Assembly (NCBI GenBank): GCA_023250205.1
Contig: JAHFBE010000006.1
Coordinates: forward strand, 1-47,910
Direction: 5' to 3'
Source of the DNA: Candidatus Melainabacteria bacterium
GTDB lineage: Bacteria; Cyanobacteriota; Vampirovibrionia; 2-02-FULL-35-15
Length of the DNA: 47,910 bases
Shown here: positions 1 to 9,543 of the stretch, piece after piece
Numbering within the stretch: the first letter of the stretch is position 1
How the letters are laid out: each line of letters opens with the position of its first letter
Made by a program: the position numbers and the translations under genes
Notes under the pieces: generated by a model
Databases searched by the model: none
The model's input: only the letters and a program-made list of their open reading frames with translations
What the model was told of the DNA's origin: nothing

Positions 1-1302
1 AAAAACAAAAGTTCAAAGAAGTCATTCAAATATGAAAAATTTAATCTCGTTGATAATTCACAATTATTACTTTACAAAGACATTGACCTTCCTATTACCT
101 ATCTATCTGGAGTAATTAAAGGTGGAAGCACCCTACTATCAAAAGAGGATGAATGGTACTGCCAATTAATAACAAGAACTCTTGAAAAAGGCAGTAAAAA
201 TTACACCAAAGAGCAAGTAGAAGAACTCCTGGATAGTACTGGTTCCCAAATTAATTTTTCATGCGACGAAGAATCTGTCAAATTTATTCTGGCATCTACA
301 AATAATAATTTATCAAAATCACTTGATTTATTATTGGATTTACTTATAAATCCATCCTTCTCTAAGACAGAGATAGAGCAAGAAAAAGCAAAATTAATAG
401 CAGAAATAAACGAATTGCGAGATAGCACCTCAGAAAACGCTTCAAGAAGATACAACCAAATAATTTACCCTAAAGAGCATCCTTACTATTCAAATTCTTT
501 TGATGAAGATATAAAATTAATCAAACGAATTAACACTAATAAAATAAAAAATATTCATGAGTTAATAATTAAAGATAAAAAAGCAATTATTGCTATTGTT
601 AGCAATCTAGATAAAAAAGATTTAATAAATCAATTAAACACAAATCTAAACACAGGGGAAGAGAAAGAAGATGGAAAAATTAACGTTCCTGATACTTTAT
701 TAAGAGAAAATCTTAAAAAAGAAAGCGTTTATTTGAAAGATAAATTACAATCTGATATTTTCATTGGACATGCTGGTAATTTAAGAAGGACTGATCCTGA
801 TTTTTATAAAATGAATATAGCAAACTATATCCTTGGGGGAAGCTCTTTATCCAGCAGATTAAGTAAAAGAGTTAGAGATAATTCAGGGCTCACATACACC
901 ATATATTCAATCATTAACGCATCATACGGAAAGGGAGATTTTACAATTTATTTTGGATCAAATAATAATAATGTTGACAAAGCAATAGAACTAACAAAAG
1001 ACGAGCTAAATAAATTTGTAAGAGATGGAATTACTGAAGAAGAGCTAAAAAAAGCAAAAGCTTCACTTATAGATTCATTCGTATCAAGAAATCTATCTAC
1101 CTATAGAAGTATTACAAGTACATTAGCCGGGATTGAGTTCTACAATCTGGGAGAAGACTACATAAACAACTATCCAAATATCGTTAACTCATTAACACTA
1201 AGTCAAATTAATGCTGCAATTAAAAAATACATTCATCCAGATAAATTAAATATTGTAATTTCAGGAGAGTACAATAATTCAAGCAAAAGTAAGAACAAAT
1301 AA
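1..1302 (+). CDS. M16 family peptidase-like protein, non-catalytic type (5' end outside window)
   Basis: The reading frame is open from the first base, so the gene starts upstream; about 433 residues are visible. The fold signals are those of M16 (insulinase/processing peptidase) proteins: a strand with KGGSTLLS, a helix ending TLEKG, the NPSF step, and in the second half LGGSSLSSRLSKRVRD followed by GLTYTIYS, which matches the R/Y pair that closes over substrate in M16B proteins. The zinc motif HxxEH expected in the first helix is missing; that helix reads EWYCQLITRTLEKG. The visible part is therefore either the inactive half of a tandem M16 protein or the non-catalytic subunit of a pair, with the active partner upstream. 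It converges on ileS with a 12-base gap. Confidence 0.8.
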   Translation, partial: KNKSSKKSFKYEKFNLVDNSQLLLYKDIDLPITYLSGVIKGGSTLLSKEDEWYCQLITRTLEKGSKNYTKEQVEELLDSTGSQINFSCDEESVKFILASTNNNLSKSLDLLLDLLINPSFSKTEIEQEKAKLIAEINELRDSTSENASRRYNQIIYPKEHPYYSNSFDEDIKLIKRINTNKIKNIHELIIKDKKAIIAIVSNLDKKDLINQLNTNLNTGEEKEDGKINVPDTLLRENLKKESVYLKDKLQSDIFIGHAGNLRRTDPDFYKMNIANYILGGSSLSSRLSKRVRDNSGLTYTIYSIINASYGKGDFTIYFGSNNNNVDKAIELTKDELNKFVRDGITEEELKKAKASLIDSFVSRNLSTYRSITSTLAGIEFYNLGEDYINNYPNIVNSLTLSQINAAIKKYIHPDKLNIVISGEYNNSSKSKNK

Positions 1303-1314
1303 GTTCAATGTATA

Positions 1315-4170
1315 CTAAGCAATAGCTCTACTCTCTTCAACAGCCTCTGCACATGGAAGGCATATGATTGGATGTTGTTTATGAATTCCTATTTCAGTAG
1401 AATGCTTCCAACAGCGGGGACATTTGGAACCATCTGCATTAAAAACATAAACATCACAAATTTCATTTAGTAAACTTGAAAGAAAATCTTTGATTAAAAT
1501 TTGCTTATCTAATATTTGAACCTGCGAAACAATGCAAATAGTAGATAATTCATTTTTATACTTTGCCAAAACATCAAACATGAGTTTACTTTTAATAACA
1601 ATTAAAACCCTGGCTTCAAGTGATTTACCAATTTTCTTTTCCGCCCTGGCAATTTCTAAAGCCTTAAAAACATTTTCTTTTATTTGCAAAATAGATTTAA
1701 AATCTATTGAAATCTCATTATTCAAATAAGTAGTATTAAGTTTATAAGACTCAAAGAAAAGTGCCGATTCAAACTCTTTATGTATCCCTTTAGGATAATG
1801 CCTACAAACATCCTCCGCTAAATGAGGTAAAACCGGTAACATTATTGGCAACAAGGACTTAAGATGTTCACTCAGGACTATTTGAACAGGAACTCTAGAA
1901 CGAATACCACCAGTATATAACCTATCTTTTACAATATCAAAATAAAACCCTGACAAATCAGTAGTACAGTAATTTTGAAGAATTTGGTAAAATTTATAAA
2001 ACTCGTAATTAGAAAAAGTTTTATCAATTTCTTCTTGCACACATAACAATCTATATAAAGCAAATTTGTCTACAGCCCATAAATCATCATAACTAACTGA
2101 TGCTTTAGACTCATCATAATCATCTAAATTAGCAAGAATAAATCTTAGAGTATTTCTAAGATTTCTATAAACCTCAGCTAGCTGTTTAATCATATTCTGA
2201 CCAATCCTCATATCAGAGGAATAATCAGTACTTGCAACCCAAAGCCTTAAAATATCCGCACCATATTCACTAATTACTTTTTCCGGATCAACAACATTTC
2301 CTAAAGACTTTGACATCTTGCGACCATTTTCATCAAGAACAAAACCGTGAGTTAAAACTGATTTGTATGGAGCTTTCCCGTTAATAGCAACTGAAGTTAA
2401 AAGTGATGATTGAAACCAGCCTCTATGTTGATCACTCCCCTCTAAATAGAGCTCACTTGGGGAACCTGCATTGTTTTTATTAAAGAGTGATTTATTCTGA
2501 TCCACAACAGAATAATGTGTTGAACCTGAGTCAAACCAGACATCCATAATGTCTGTTTCTTTTCTAAACGTAGTATTTCCACAACTGCATTTATATCCAT
2601 TGGGCATTAATTTTTCAGCCTCTAACTCCCACCAGACATTTGTTCCTTGATTTTCCACAAGCTTCGAGACATATTCTATAACGGACTTATTTAAATGTTC
2701 TTTACCACAGGCAGTACAATAAAAAGCTGGAATTGGAACACCCCACACTCTTTGCCTGCTTATACACCAATCAGTTCTTGATTCAACCATTGAATAGATT
2801 CTGTTTTCCCCAATCTTTGGAATCCACTTTACTTTCTTTATTTCATCCAATACCTTGTCCCTAAAGTCCTTTACACTACAAAACCACTGCTCAGTAGCAC
2901 GAAACATAATAGGTGTTTTAGATCTCCAGCAATGAGGATAACTATGAGAATAATCTTCTTGACAAAGTAAAGCTCCATTATTATTTAAAAGCTCAATGAC
3001 TTTTTGATTTCCAGCCTTTTGAGCATACAGACCTTTCAAATCATCTCCAGCAGCATCAGTTAAAAGTCCTTTAGCATCAACGGGGGATATAACTTTAATT
3101 CCATATTTATGACCTACAGCAAAATCTTCCAGTCCATGTCCCGGTGCAGTATGAACACAGCCAGTACCAGTTTCTAAGGTAACATGATCACCCAAAATAA
3201 CTGGACTTTCTCTTTGATACAAGGGATGAACACACACTGTACCTTCTAAATTAGCACCATCTATACTTTCCAGGATTTCACAATCATCTGCTATTTTTTT
3301 ATTAAACTCATTTAAAAGTGCTTTAGCAAGTAACAAATTTCCATATTTCAAGGACTTAACAACTACATACTCAAAATCCTTATTCAAACAAATAGCCATA
3401 TTCCCAGGAATCGTCCATGGAGTAGTAGTCCAAATTACCACTCTTAAATCATTATACTTAGTAAGATTTTTTGCCTTTTCCGAAAGACTTACAACCTTAA
3501 AGGCAACATAAATACTTGGAGATTTATAATTTTCAACATACTCAACTTCCGCTTCTGCTAAAGCAGTCTGACATGAGGCACACCAAAAAACTGGCTTCAA
3601 TCCCCTATATATATAACCCTTATCTACCATTTCACCAAACAATCTAAGTTGAGCTGCTTCAAATTTTGGATCAATGGTCATATAAGCATGCTCCCAGTCA
3701 CCAAGCACACCTAGTCTTCTAAATTTTTGCTCCTGCAATTTTTTATTTTTCAATACAAACTCTGTACACTGATTCCTAATTTCCAACGGTGATAAGGTTT
3801 TGTTTCCATCTTTTTTTTGTTCTTTTGATATAGCACTTTCTATAGGCAGACCATGACAGTCAAAACCTGGCATGTATGGGGAATAAAAACCCTGCAATGT
3901 TTTATATTTAACAACAATATCTTTTAAGATTTTATTTAAAGCAGTACCAATGTGAATATTTCCTGAACTTAAATATGGAGGTCCATCATGCAATAAAAAC
4001 CTCTCTGCCCCTAAACGTTTTTCAAGTACTTTTTCATAAATTTTATTTTCAGCCCAAAATTGTTGAATTTCAGGCTCACGACGCGGACCATCACCTTTCA
4101 TAGGAAAATCTGTTTGAGGTAAATTTAAAGTACTTTTATAATCAATTAGGTTTTCTTTATTATCCACCAT
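1315..4170 (-). CDS. ileS: Isoleucyl-tRNA synthetase
   Basis: Charges tRNA-Ile with isoleucine in the cytoplasm. At 951 residues it has the usual bacterial length. The HIGH-type signature is GNIHIGTALN near residue 70, next to MPGFDCHGLPIE. The editing (CP1) insertion contains WTTTPWTIPGN and the GTGCVHTAPGHG loop. The second signature, GRKMSKSLGN, lies near residue 620. The C-terminus carries the zinc knuckle CPRCWKH...CLPC of the bacterial class with a C-terminal zinc domain. It is the last gene of the rnc-argB-ileS minus-strand set, 39 bases after argB. That gap is too short for a T-box leader. The cognate tRNA-Ile(GAT) gene is in the same window. Confidence 0.97.
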   Translation of the reverse strand: MVDNKENLIDYKSTLNLPQTDFPMKGDGPRREPEIQQFWAENKIYEKVLEKRLGAERFLLHDGPPYLSSGNIHIGTALNKILKDIVVKYKTLQGFYSPYMPGFDCHGLPIESAISKEQKKDGNKTLSPLEIRNQCTEFVLKNKKLQEQKFRRLGVLGDWEHAYMTIDPKFEAAQLRLFGEMVDKGYIYRGLKPVFWCASCQTALAEAEVEYVENYKSPSIYVAFKVVSLSEKAKNLTKYNDLRVVIWTTTPWTIPGNMAICLNKDFEYVVVKSLKYGNLLLAKALLNEFNKKIADDCEILESIDGANLEGTVCVHPLYQRESPVILGDHVTLETGTGCVHTAPGHGLEDFAVGHKYGIKVISPVDAKGLLTDAAGDDLKGLYAQKAGNQKVIELLNNNGALLCQEDYSHSYPHCWRSKTPIMFRATEQWFCSVKDFRDKVLDEIKKVKWIPKIGENRIYSMVESRTDWCISRQRVWGVPIPAFYCTACGKEHLNKSVIEYVSKLVENQGTNVWWELEAEKLMPNGYKCSCGNTTFRKETDIMDVWFDSGSTHYSVVDQNKSLFNKNNAGSPSELYLEGSDQHRGWFQSSLLTSVAINGKAPYKSVLTHGFVLDENGRKMSKSLGNVVDPEKVISEYGADILRLWVASTDYSSDMRIGQNMIKQLAEVYRNLRNTLRFILANLDDYDESKASVSYDDLWAVDKFALYRLLCVQEEIDKTFSNYEFYKFYQILQNYCTTDLSGFYFDIVKDRLYTGGIRSRVPVQIVLSEHLKSLLPIMLPVLPHLAEDVCRHYPKGIHKEFESALFFESYKLNTTYLNNEISIDFKSILQIKENVFKALEIARAEKKIGKSLEARVLIVIKSKLMFDVLAKYKNELSTICIVSQVQILDKQILIKDFLSSLLNEICDVYVFNADGSKCPRCWKHSTEIGIHKQHPIICLPCAEAVEESRAIA

Positions 4171-4209
4171 AGGTAATATTTAATCACAATTTGAAGGCTA
4201 AGAGGGTTT

Positions 4210-5079
4210 TCAACGAAGAATCATTGTTCCTATACCTGTATCTGTAAAAACTTCTAGTAATATCGAGTGCATTAAACCACCATTAATAATGTGCACTGCT
4301 TTGACTCCATTTTTTAAAGTTGATATTGCTGCAGAAGTTTTAGGGATCATTCCACCTGAAATTATTTTGTTTTTAATCAGCTTTTCAGCTTCTTTAATAG
4401 ACATCTTAGAAATAAGAGTATCCGGTCTTTTTGAGTCTTTCAGAATTCCCGGAGTATCAGTCATTAATATAAGCTTTGATGCATTCATTGCAACTGCTAT
4501 AGAACCAGCAACATCATCTGCATTAATATTATAGTTTTGCCCAAAGTGATCAGCACCAACTGAACTTACTACTGGAATAAAAGACTTCTCTAAAAGAGTA
4601 TGCAGTATATCAACATCTATTGTTTGTACCTGTCCTATAAAACCATATTTCTTCATATTTGCAATAGGTTTAGCTGAAAATAATTTTCCATCTTTTCCAC
4701 ATAAGCCAATAGCTTTTGCTCCTGAAACATTAAACAAATTAACAAGATCCTTTTGGACTTTACCAACAAGAACCATTTCAACTATTTCCATAGTTTCTTT
4801 ATTGGTTACACGGTATCCATCAACAAATTTAACTGGGAGATTTAACCTCTTTGACATAGTACTAATTTCTGGTCCACCACCATGCACTAAAACAACCTTT
4901 ATCCCCACACAACTTAGCAAAACAAGATCTTTAATAGTCTCTAGTTTTAAGACGGGATCAGTCATTGCAGAGCCACCATATTTAACAACAAAGGTTTTTC
5001 CGTGAAACTTTTGAATATATGGCAAAGCTTGCGATAAAATTTCCACTCTTAAATTTGAATCTTTTTTGTTTAATTTCAT
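4210..5079 (-). CDS. argB: Acetylglutamate kinase
   Basis: Phosphorylates N-acetyl-L-glutamate with ATP, the second step of arginine synthesis. The glycine-rich start KYGGSAM and the substrate loop LVHGGGPEIS are present, with NINADDVAGSIA in the middle and MTDTPGIL in the ATP-binding half. The N-terminal helix (LSQALPYIQKFHGK) and the C-terminal HIINGGLMHSILLEVFTD...GIGTMI resemble the arginine-inhibited branch of the family. The position that is usually arginine in the GR of that C-terminal signature is glycine here, so feedback inhibition is likely but not certain. The gene follows rnc by 5 bases and precedes ileS. No other arginine gene is in the window. Confidence 0.95.
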   Translation of the reverse strand: MKLNKKDSNLRVEILSQALPYIQKFHGKTFVVKYGGSAMTDPVLKLETIKDLVLLSCVGIKVVLVHGGGPEISTMSKRLNLPVKFVDGYRVTNKETMEIVEMVLVGKVQKDLVNLFNVSGAKAIGLCGKDGKLFSAKPIANMKKYGFIGQVQTIDVDILHTLLEKSFIPVVSSVGADHFGQNYNINADDVAGSIAVAMNASKLILMTDTPGILKDSKRPDTLISKMSIKEAEKLIKNKIISGGMIPKTSAAISTLKNGVKAVHIINGGLMHSILLEVFTDTGIGTMILR

Positions 5080-5084
5080 AATTT

Positions 5085-5798
5085 TTATTTTTTCATTTTA
5101 TTAATAACTTCAAGCGCATTTTTTGCAGCACATTGACTGGCTTCTTTTTTTGATTTGCCAACACCGTGCGCCAATTCATTGTTATTCAAAAGCACAACAA
5201 CTTCAAATTCTTTGTTATGCTCTGGACCTATTTCTGAGATAGATTTGTAAACTGGTAATCCTAGCTTATACTTTTGAGTATATTCCTGCAATACAGCTTT
5301 AAAGTTATTTATTTCCGTGTTTTCTCCGGCAAGTTCAATATATTCCTTAAAATACTTACAAATAAACTCCCTTACTATATTAATACCGCAATCATAATAA
5401 ATTACAGCAATTACCGCTTCTAAAGAATCAGCCAAAATGGATATTGGAATCAATTTCCTTTCATTTTTACCAACCAATATATACTTTTTCAAATCAAGCT
5501 CATTTGCAATATCAGCCAAAACTTTTTCACTAACCACAAAAGCTCTTAATTTACTTAATTTACCCTCAGGATATGCCGGGAAATTTTCCATCAAATATTC
5601 ACTTACAATAAACTTTAAAACAGCATCACCAAAGAATTCAAGACGCTCATTATCCTCAATATTTAAGTTATATTGTTTTATATAAGAAGCATGTGTTAAA
5701 GCTCTATCAAACAATAAAAAGTCTTTTATTGGCAGCTTTAAGCTTCGAAGAAAGCTAGTTAAATCTTTTTTTCTTTGAATCAAGGATTCCTTATTCAT
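5085..5798 (-). CDS. rnc: Ribonuclease III
   Basis: Double-strand-specific endoribonuclease for rRNA and mRNA processing. The family signature NERLEFFGDAVLKF is present with its acidic metal ligands, the second acidic site is ADSLEAVIAVIYYDCG, and a C-terminal dsRNA-binding domain (about residues 155-235) ends SKKEASQCAAKNALE. I place the start at the ATG giving MNKESLIQRKK (237 residues). An upstream in-frame ATG would add 14 residues that are not typical of the family and would crowd the divergent ybeY start. No strong Shine-Dalgarno is seen before either start. Confidence 0.95.
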   Translation of the reverse strand: MNKESLIQRKKDLTSFLRSLKLPIKDFLLFDRALTHASYIKQYNLNIEDNERLEFFGDAVLKFIVSEYLMENFPAYPEGKLSKLRAFVVSEKVLADIANELDLKKYILVGKNERKLIPISILADSLEAVIAVIYYDCGINIVREFICKYFKEYIELAGENTEINNFKAVLQEYTQKYKLGLPVYKSISEIGPEHNKEFEVVVLLNNNELAHGVGKSKKEASQCAAKNALEVINKMKK

Positions 5799-5848
5799 AG
5801 TAATAAATATACTATTTGACGAATAAAAACTATGATACATTAGGCATT

Positions 5849-6325
5849 ATGAATATAATAAAAAATGAATTTGAAGTAATTGTAAGAAAAAACAGTCTAA
5901 TTAAGTCAAGACAATGGTGGCTTAATTCTATAAAAAAATTAAAATTACTCTTACTTAAACATTTACCAAAAGAAAAAATATTACTTACAAAACAAGCTGT
6001 TTTTACCCTACTTATAACAAATAATAAAGAGATAAAAAGACTAAACTCCAAATATAGGAAATTAGACAAAGCAACCGATGTTCTCTCCTTTGCTTTAGAC
6101 AAAAAAGAACAAGCAAAAAGCAAGTATTTAGGAGATATTGTAATTTCAAGCCAGAAAGCAAAACAGCAAGCAGAAGAAAAATATTTTTCGACAGATAATG
6201 AATTGATAATGCTACTAGTACATGGCTACTTACACCTTCTTGGTTATGACCATGAGAATAAAAAAGAAGCAAAAAGCATGTTTTCATTACAAAACAAACT
6301 TCTGGTAGAAATGCTTTTTTACTAG
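5849..6325 (+). CDS. ybeY: Endoribonuclease YbeY
   Basis: Zinc-dependent RNase used in 16S rRNA 3' maturation and ribosome quality control. The metal motif HGYLHLLGYDH is intact near the C-terminus, and the conserved strand TDVLSFAL lies about 40 residues before it. The ATG start gives 158 residues, close to the family norm; an in-frame TTG 33 bases upstream is less likely. The gene is divergent from rnc, with about 50 bases between the two starts, and is followed 22 bases later by cysS. The N-terminal 50 residues are rich in lysine and poorly conserved. Confidence 0.93.
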   Translation: MNIIKNEFEVIVRKNSLIKSRQWWLNSIKKLKLLLLKHLPKEKILLTKQAVFTLLITNNKEIKRLNSKYRKLDKATDVLSFALDKKEQAKSKYLGDIVISSQKAKQQAEEKYFSTDNELIMLLVHGYLHLLGYDHENKKEAKSMFSLQNKLLVEMLFY

Positions 6326-6347
6326 GAGATATTATTAATATTGAAAT

Positions 6348-7757
6348 ATGTCAATGAATAAACAAATAAATAAAGTTCTATTGTTTAATACTCTTACAAG
6401 AAAAAAAGAGCTATTAGAACCAAATAATCTCCCCTACTTAAATATCTACACTTGCGGACCTACGGTATATGATCATTCACATATTGGTCACGCAAGAGCA
6501 TCAATTACATGGGATTTTATAGTTAGATTTTTAAGATACCTTGGATACAAAGTGGTTTGGACAAGAAATATAACTGATATAGATGACAAAATCATAAACA
6601 AAGCAAAAGAGTTAAATATTCACCCGGATAAAGTAGCAAGAATATATGCTTATTCATTCCATGAAGATATGAATTCCCTGAATATAGATTGGCCTGACTT
6701 TGAGCCTACAGCAACACAGCATATTCCAAACATGATTTCATTTATTAAAGAACTATTAAAAAACGACTCTGCTTATCAAATTGAAAATGATATTTATTTT
6801 TCAGTGACATCGTTCAAAAACTATGGACAACTAAAAGGACAATCTATAAACGAGCTTGAAAAAGGATTTGGCAGGATTGAACCAAATCCAAAGAAAAAAC
6901 ATCCATTAGACTTTGCCCTGTGGAAGGGAATTAAAAGCCCTGAAGAATATGGATTTGAAAGCCCATGGGGAAAAGGAAGACCAGGCTGGCATCTTGAATG
7001 CTCTGCTATGAATTATGCGATTTATAATACAAACCTTGATATTCATGGAGGTGGAGACGACTTAATATTTCCACACCATGAGAATGAAATTGCCCAAAGT
7101 GAGTCATTTGGAAAATCACAATTTGCTAAATATTGGCTTCATAATGGAATGATTATGGTTAATGGTAAAAAAATGTCTAAGTCAGAGGGGAACTTTATAA
7201 CGATAAAAAATGCTCTGGAAGAATCAACCGGAAGTGCCATTAGATTTTTTATGTTAAACAGCCATTACAGAATGCCTGTTAATTTTACAGAGGAAGGAAT
7301 TACTGCTGCAAAGAATGGAGTAGATAGAATCTCTGAAGCACTCTCCGACTATTCAATAACAACAGAAGGTCCCTATAATGAAGAAAATGAATATACTGTA
7401 GAATTTAGAAATGCCATGTCTGATGACTTTAACAGTCCACAAGCTTTAGCAGTATTATTTAAATTAACAGATCAGGTAAATAAGTCAAAAGACTCTAAAG
7501 AAAAGAACCAACTACAATATACTTTATACAATTTATCAAACATCTTAGGTTTTAATCTAGCATCCAGCTCTAAATCAAACTTTGGGATAAATGATAAAGT
7601 AATATCTACATTAGTTGATAAGCTTATGTTTTGGAGAAAAGAGTGTAAATTAAAAAAAGATTTTGCCATTGGAGACAAAATTAGAGACATCCTTAATGAC
7701 TCAAATGTCGAGATCAAAGATCTTCCAGACAGCAACTATAAATGGCGAATAAAATAG
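6348..7757 (+). CDS. cysS: Cysteinyl-tRNA synthetase
   Basis: Charges tRNA-Cys. The zinc cysteine and HIGH box appear as YTCGPTVYDHSHIGHAR. The remaining zinc ligands are in GWHLECSAM and HHENEIAQSE. The KMSKS loop is GKKMSKSEGNF. The length of 469 residues is normal and both catalytic and anticodon-binding domains are complete. Two start codons lie 6 bases apart (MSMNKQ); either is possible. It probably shares a transcript with ybeY and with the secreted protein that follows 6 bases later. Confidence 0.97.
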   Translation: MSMNKQINKVLLFNTLTRKKELLEPNNLPYLNIYTCGPTVYDHSHIGHARASITWDFIVRFLRYLGYKVVWTRNITDIDDKIINKAKELNIHPDKVARIYAYSFHEDMNSLNIDWPDFEPTATQHIPNMISFIKELLKNDSAYQIENDIYFSVTSFKNYGQLKGQSINELEKGFGRIEPNPKKKHPLDFALWKGIKSPEEYGFESPWGKGRPGWHLECSAMNYAIYNTNLDIHGGGDDLIFPHHENEIAQSESFGKSQFAKYWLHNGMIMVNGKKMSKSEGNFITIKNALEESTGSAIRFFMLNSHYRMPVNFTEEGITAAKNGVDRISEALSDYSITTEGPYNEENEYTVEFRNAMSDDFNSPQALAVLFKLTDQVNKSKDSKEKNQLQYTLYNLSNILGFNLASSSKSNFGINDKVISTLVDKLMFWRKECKLKKDFAIGDKIRDILNDSNVEIKDLPDSNYKWRIK

Positions 7758-7763
7758 ATCATC

Positions 7764-8711
7764 ATGCTTAATAAAAATAAAATACTAAAAGTTTCCATTA
7801 CTATTTTGATGACGATTATATTTGCAATTCCAGGAGAATGCAAGTTCAAACAAAATGTTCAGGATTTAAGTACAGAATTAATAACTGATATAACTCATAT
7901 AAATATTTCATTGAGTGATTCTAAAAATATAAAAAAAATTGAGAACTTAATTAAGAATCAAAACCCAAAAGCTCTTTATGTAGAACAATGGATCACTGTT
8001 GAGAAGGGCAATGAGAAATTTATGCAAAATTTGTATAAAATTGCTCATAAGCATAATGTAAAAGTTTATATATTTATTGGTAAGGACAGCTGGTTTGGGA
8101 GAAAGGGGCTAGTAAATTCTCTGACTGCTTATGATCAGTATGGAAAATATATTGACGGTGTGATTCTTAAAGCTCAGCCAAATAGAACAAATATCTGGAA
8201 GAAAAATTTAGATTTTCAAGCACAAATATTAAACCAAATGTTAGATGCCTATTTAGCAATTCACCTGGAAGCAAAAAAAAGGAATAAACAATTTATTGCA
8301 GATTTTCCTTTTTGGTTTAGTGATTATCAAGGACCAAAGAAGAACTTCTCTGAAAATGTTTGTGATTATGCAGACAAAGTCATTTTTCTTATTGATGATT
8401 TGGATAAGTTACAAAACTTAGACATAAAATGGAACAACATTACATGTCCATATAATATTGATTTAACAAAACATGCCACATTAATCACTGATGACGATAT
8501 CTCTGACATGTATAAGACTATAAAATCAAAACTCTCTTTCTATTCTAATTTCAATGGTTTCATAGTTGACTCAGATACGCAGGTTGATTTTAAGAAATTA
8601 AATGAGGAAATTGCTGAAACAAGAAAAAACTCTACGAAAGATATAAGTATAGAAACATCAGAAGAAAAAGACAAAAATACCAAGGAAATTAATACTAAAA
8701 GTCCTAACTAA
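7764..8711 (+). CDS. Secreted protein, predicted TIM-barrel fold, function unknown
   Basis: I do not recognise a family. The first 26 residues are a signal peptide: a lysine-rich start, a hydrophobic run (ILMTIIFAIPG), then ECK. The body alternates hydrophobic strands and helices in the manner of a glycosidase-like barrel: KALYVEQW, VKVYIFIGKD, YIDGVILKAQ, FIADFPFWF, KVIFLIDD and FNGFIVDSD. Several strands end in acidic or aromatic residues, as in glycoside hydrolases, but I cannot assign a catalytic pair. The last 35 residues are a low-complexity charged tail (SEEKDKNTKEINTK). It follows cysS by 6 bases, probably co-transcribed, and precedes another exported protein. No Rossmann, peptidase or transporter motif was found. 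Confidence 0.6.
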   Translation: MLNKNKILKVSITILMTIIFAIPGECKFKQNVQDLSTELITDITHINISLSDSKNIKKIENLIKNQNPKALYVEQWITVEKGNEKFMQNLYKIAHKHNVKVYIFIGKDSWFGRKGLVNSLTAYDQYGKYIDGVILKAQPNRTNIWKKNLDFQAQILNQMLDAYLAIHLEAKKRNKQFIADFPFWFSDYQGPKKNFSENVCDYADKVIFLIDDLDKLQNLDIKWNNITCPYNIDLTKHATLITDDDISDMYKTIKSKLSFYSNFNGFIVDSDTQVDFKKLNEEIAETRKNSTKDISIETSEEKDKNTKEINTKSPN

Positions 8712-8786
8712 ACTAACAAAGTATAGGGATAGTACCAAAATTCCTATAAATTACTAGGATTGTTCCGAATTACTCATATACCAACA

Positions 8787-9299
8787 ATGAGTAATTTAAG
8801 TAAAACATTTATATCTTTATTAATAGCTCTAAGCTATATAACAACTTACACATGCCAAAGCTCAAAAGCAATTTATTTATATAAAGAAAAACAATTAGAA
8901 ACAAAAGAAGGGTTTTTAGGCAAATGGAATATGCAAACAATTGTCACCAGCTCAAATTGTCCATATATACTCACAGGCACAACAACAGAATCAAATCTGG
9001 AAATCAAACAAATACAACTCCACGATGAAAAGATCAGATTTTTAAAAGCATTATGGAAAGGTGGAAAATGGGCTGACAGCAAAACCACAATAAAATTATT
9101 AAACGAAAAAGAAGCAATAAGCGAAAGAGTTACAACATTTAAAACAGATGATAAAAACAACTGGAAATCAATATTAATAGATCACTTAAAACTAACTGAA
9201 GAAAATACAATTCACTCGGAAAGCATTGTTTTACAATATAAAAATGGTGTATTTATTGGGGAATACAAAACTTTTTCTATACTAACAAAATCAGAATAA
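8787..9299 (+). CDS. Exported protein of unknown function
   Basis: It has 170 residues from the ATG giving MSNLSKTFIS. An upstream TTG would add nine residues, but the AGGA near it is too close to serve as a ribosome site. A hydrophobic segment (TFISLLIALSYITTY) precedes a cysteine (YTCQSS). This could be a weak lipobox or an ordinary signal-peptide end. The mature part looks beta-rich with many charged residues and conserved tryptophans (GKWNMQ, LWKGGKW, NNWKS), perhaps a small lipocalin-like or beta-sandwich fold. No family is recognised. The 75 bases before it hold only a weak hairpin (ATAGGGA / TTCCTAT). Confidence 0.55.
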   Translation: MSNLSKTFISLLIALSYITTYTCQSSKAIYLYKEKQLETKEGFLGKWNMQTIVTSSNCPYILTGTTTESNLEIKQIQLHDEKIRFLKALWKGGKWADSKTTIKLLNEKEAISERVTTFKTDDKNNWKSILIDHLKLTEENTIHSESIVLQYKNGVFIGEYKTFSILTKSE

Positions 9300-9411
9300 A
9301 TCAATATATTTAAATAACTGTGGGATTAAAGCAATAGTTTAAGAATTTAATAAAGACTTATAACTAAAACTATCCACAAGTAGTCATATTTGCTATAAAT
9401 TACAAGGTATT

Positions 9412-9543
9412 ATGGAATTTAGAACAATCATATCTTTTGGTCAGATTCATATATCTTTATCAATCCTAATATTATTGATATTTGCTTTATTGTTATTGTT
9501 CTACTTAATTATTGCTCTATTATTTCCAGAGAGGTTCACATAA
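9412..9543 (+). CDS. kdpF: KdpF-like small membrane subunit of the Kdp potassium pump
   Basis: A 43-residue ORF ends directly against the kdpA start (TAA then ATG, no gap). It is one transmembrane helix (SLSILILLIFALLLLFYLII) followed by ALLFPERFT. The ending YLxxALLxPERF is what I know of KdpF, the lipid-like stabilising subunit of KdpFABC. An AAGG ribosome site sits 5 bases before the ATG. Position, size and C-terminal motif agree. A gene this short is easily missed by automatic annotation. Confidence 0.88.
   Translation: MEFRTIISFGQIHISLSILILLIFALLLLFYLIIALLFPERFT

Noticed and set aside
4171-4209. Possible T-box leader before ileS
   Set aside because: Only 39 bases separate argB from ileS and no specifier stem or antiterminator is visible.
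5799-5848. Divergent promoters between rnc and ybeY (TTGACG and TATGAT words)
   Set aside because: The two words are only 9 bases apart, and no pair with a 16-18 base spacer could be supported on either strand.
9300-9411. Possible c-di-AMP (ydaO) riboswitch before the kdp operon
   Set aside because: The gap is too short and lacks the conserved ydaO segments. Only a weak TATAAA and an AAGG site are seen.
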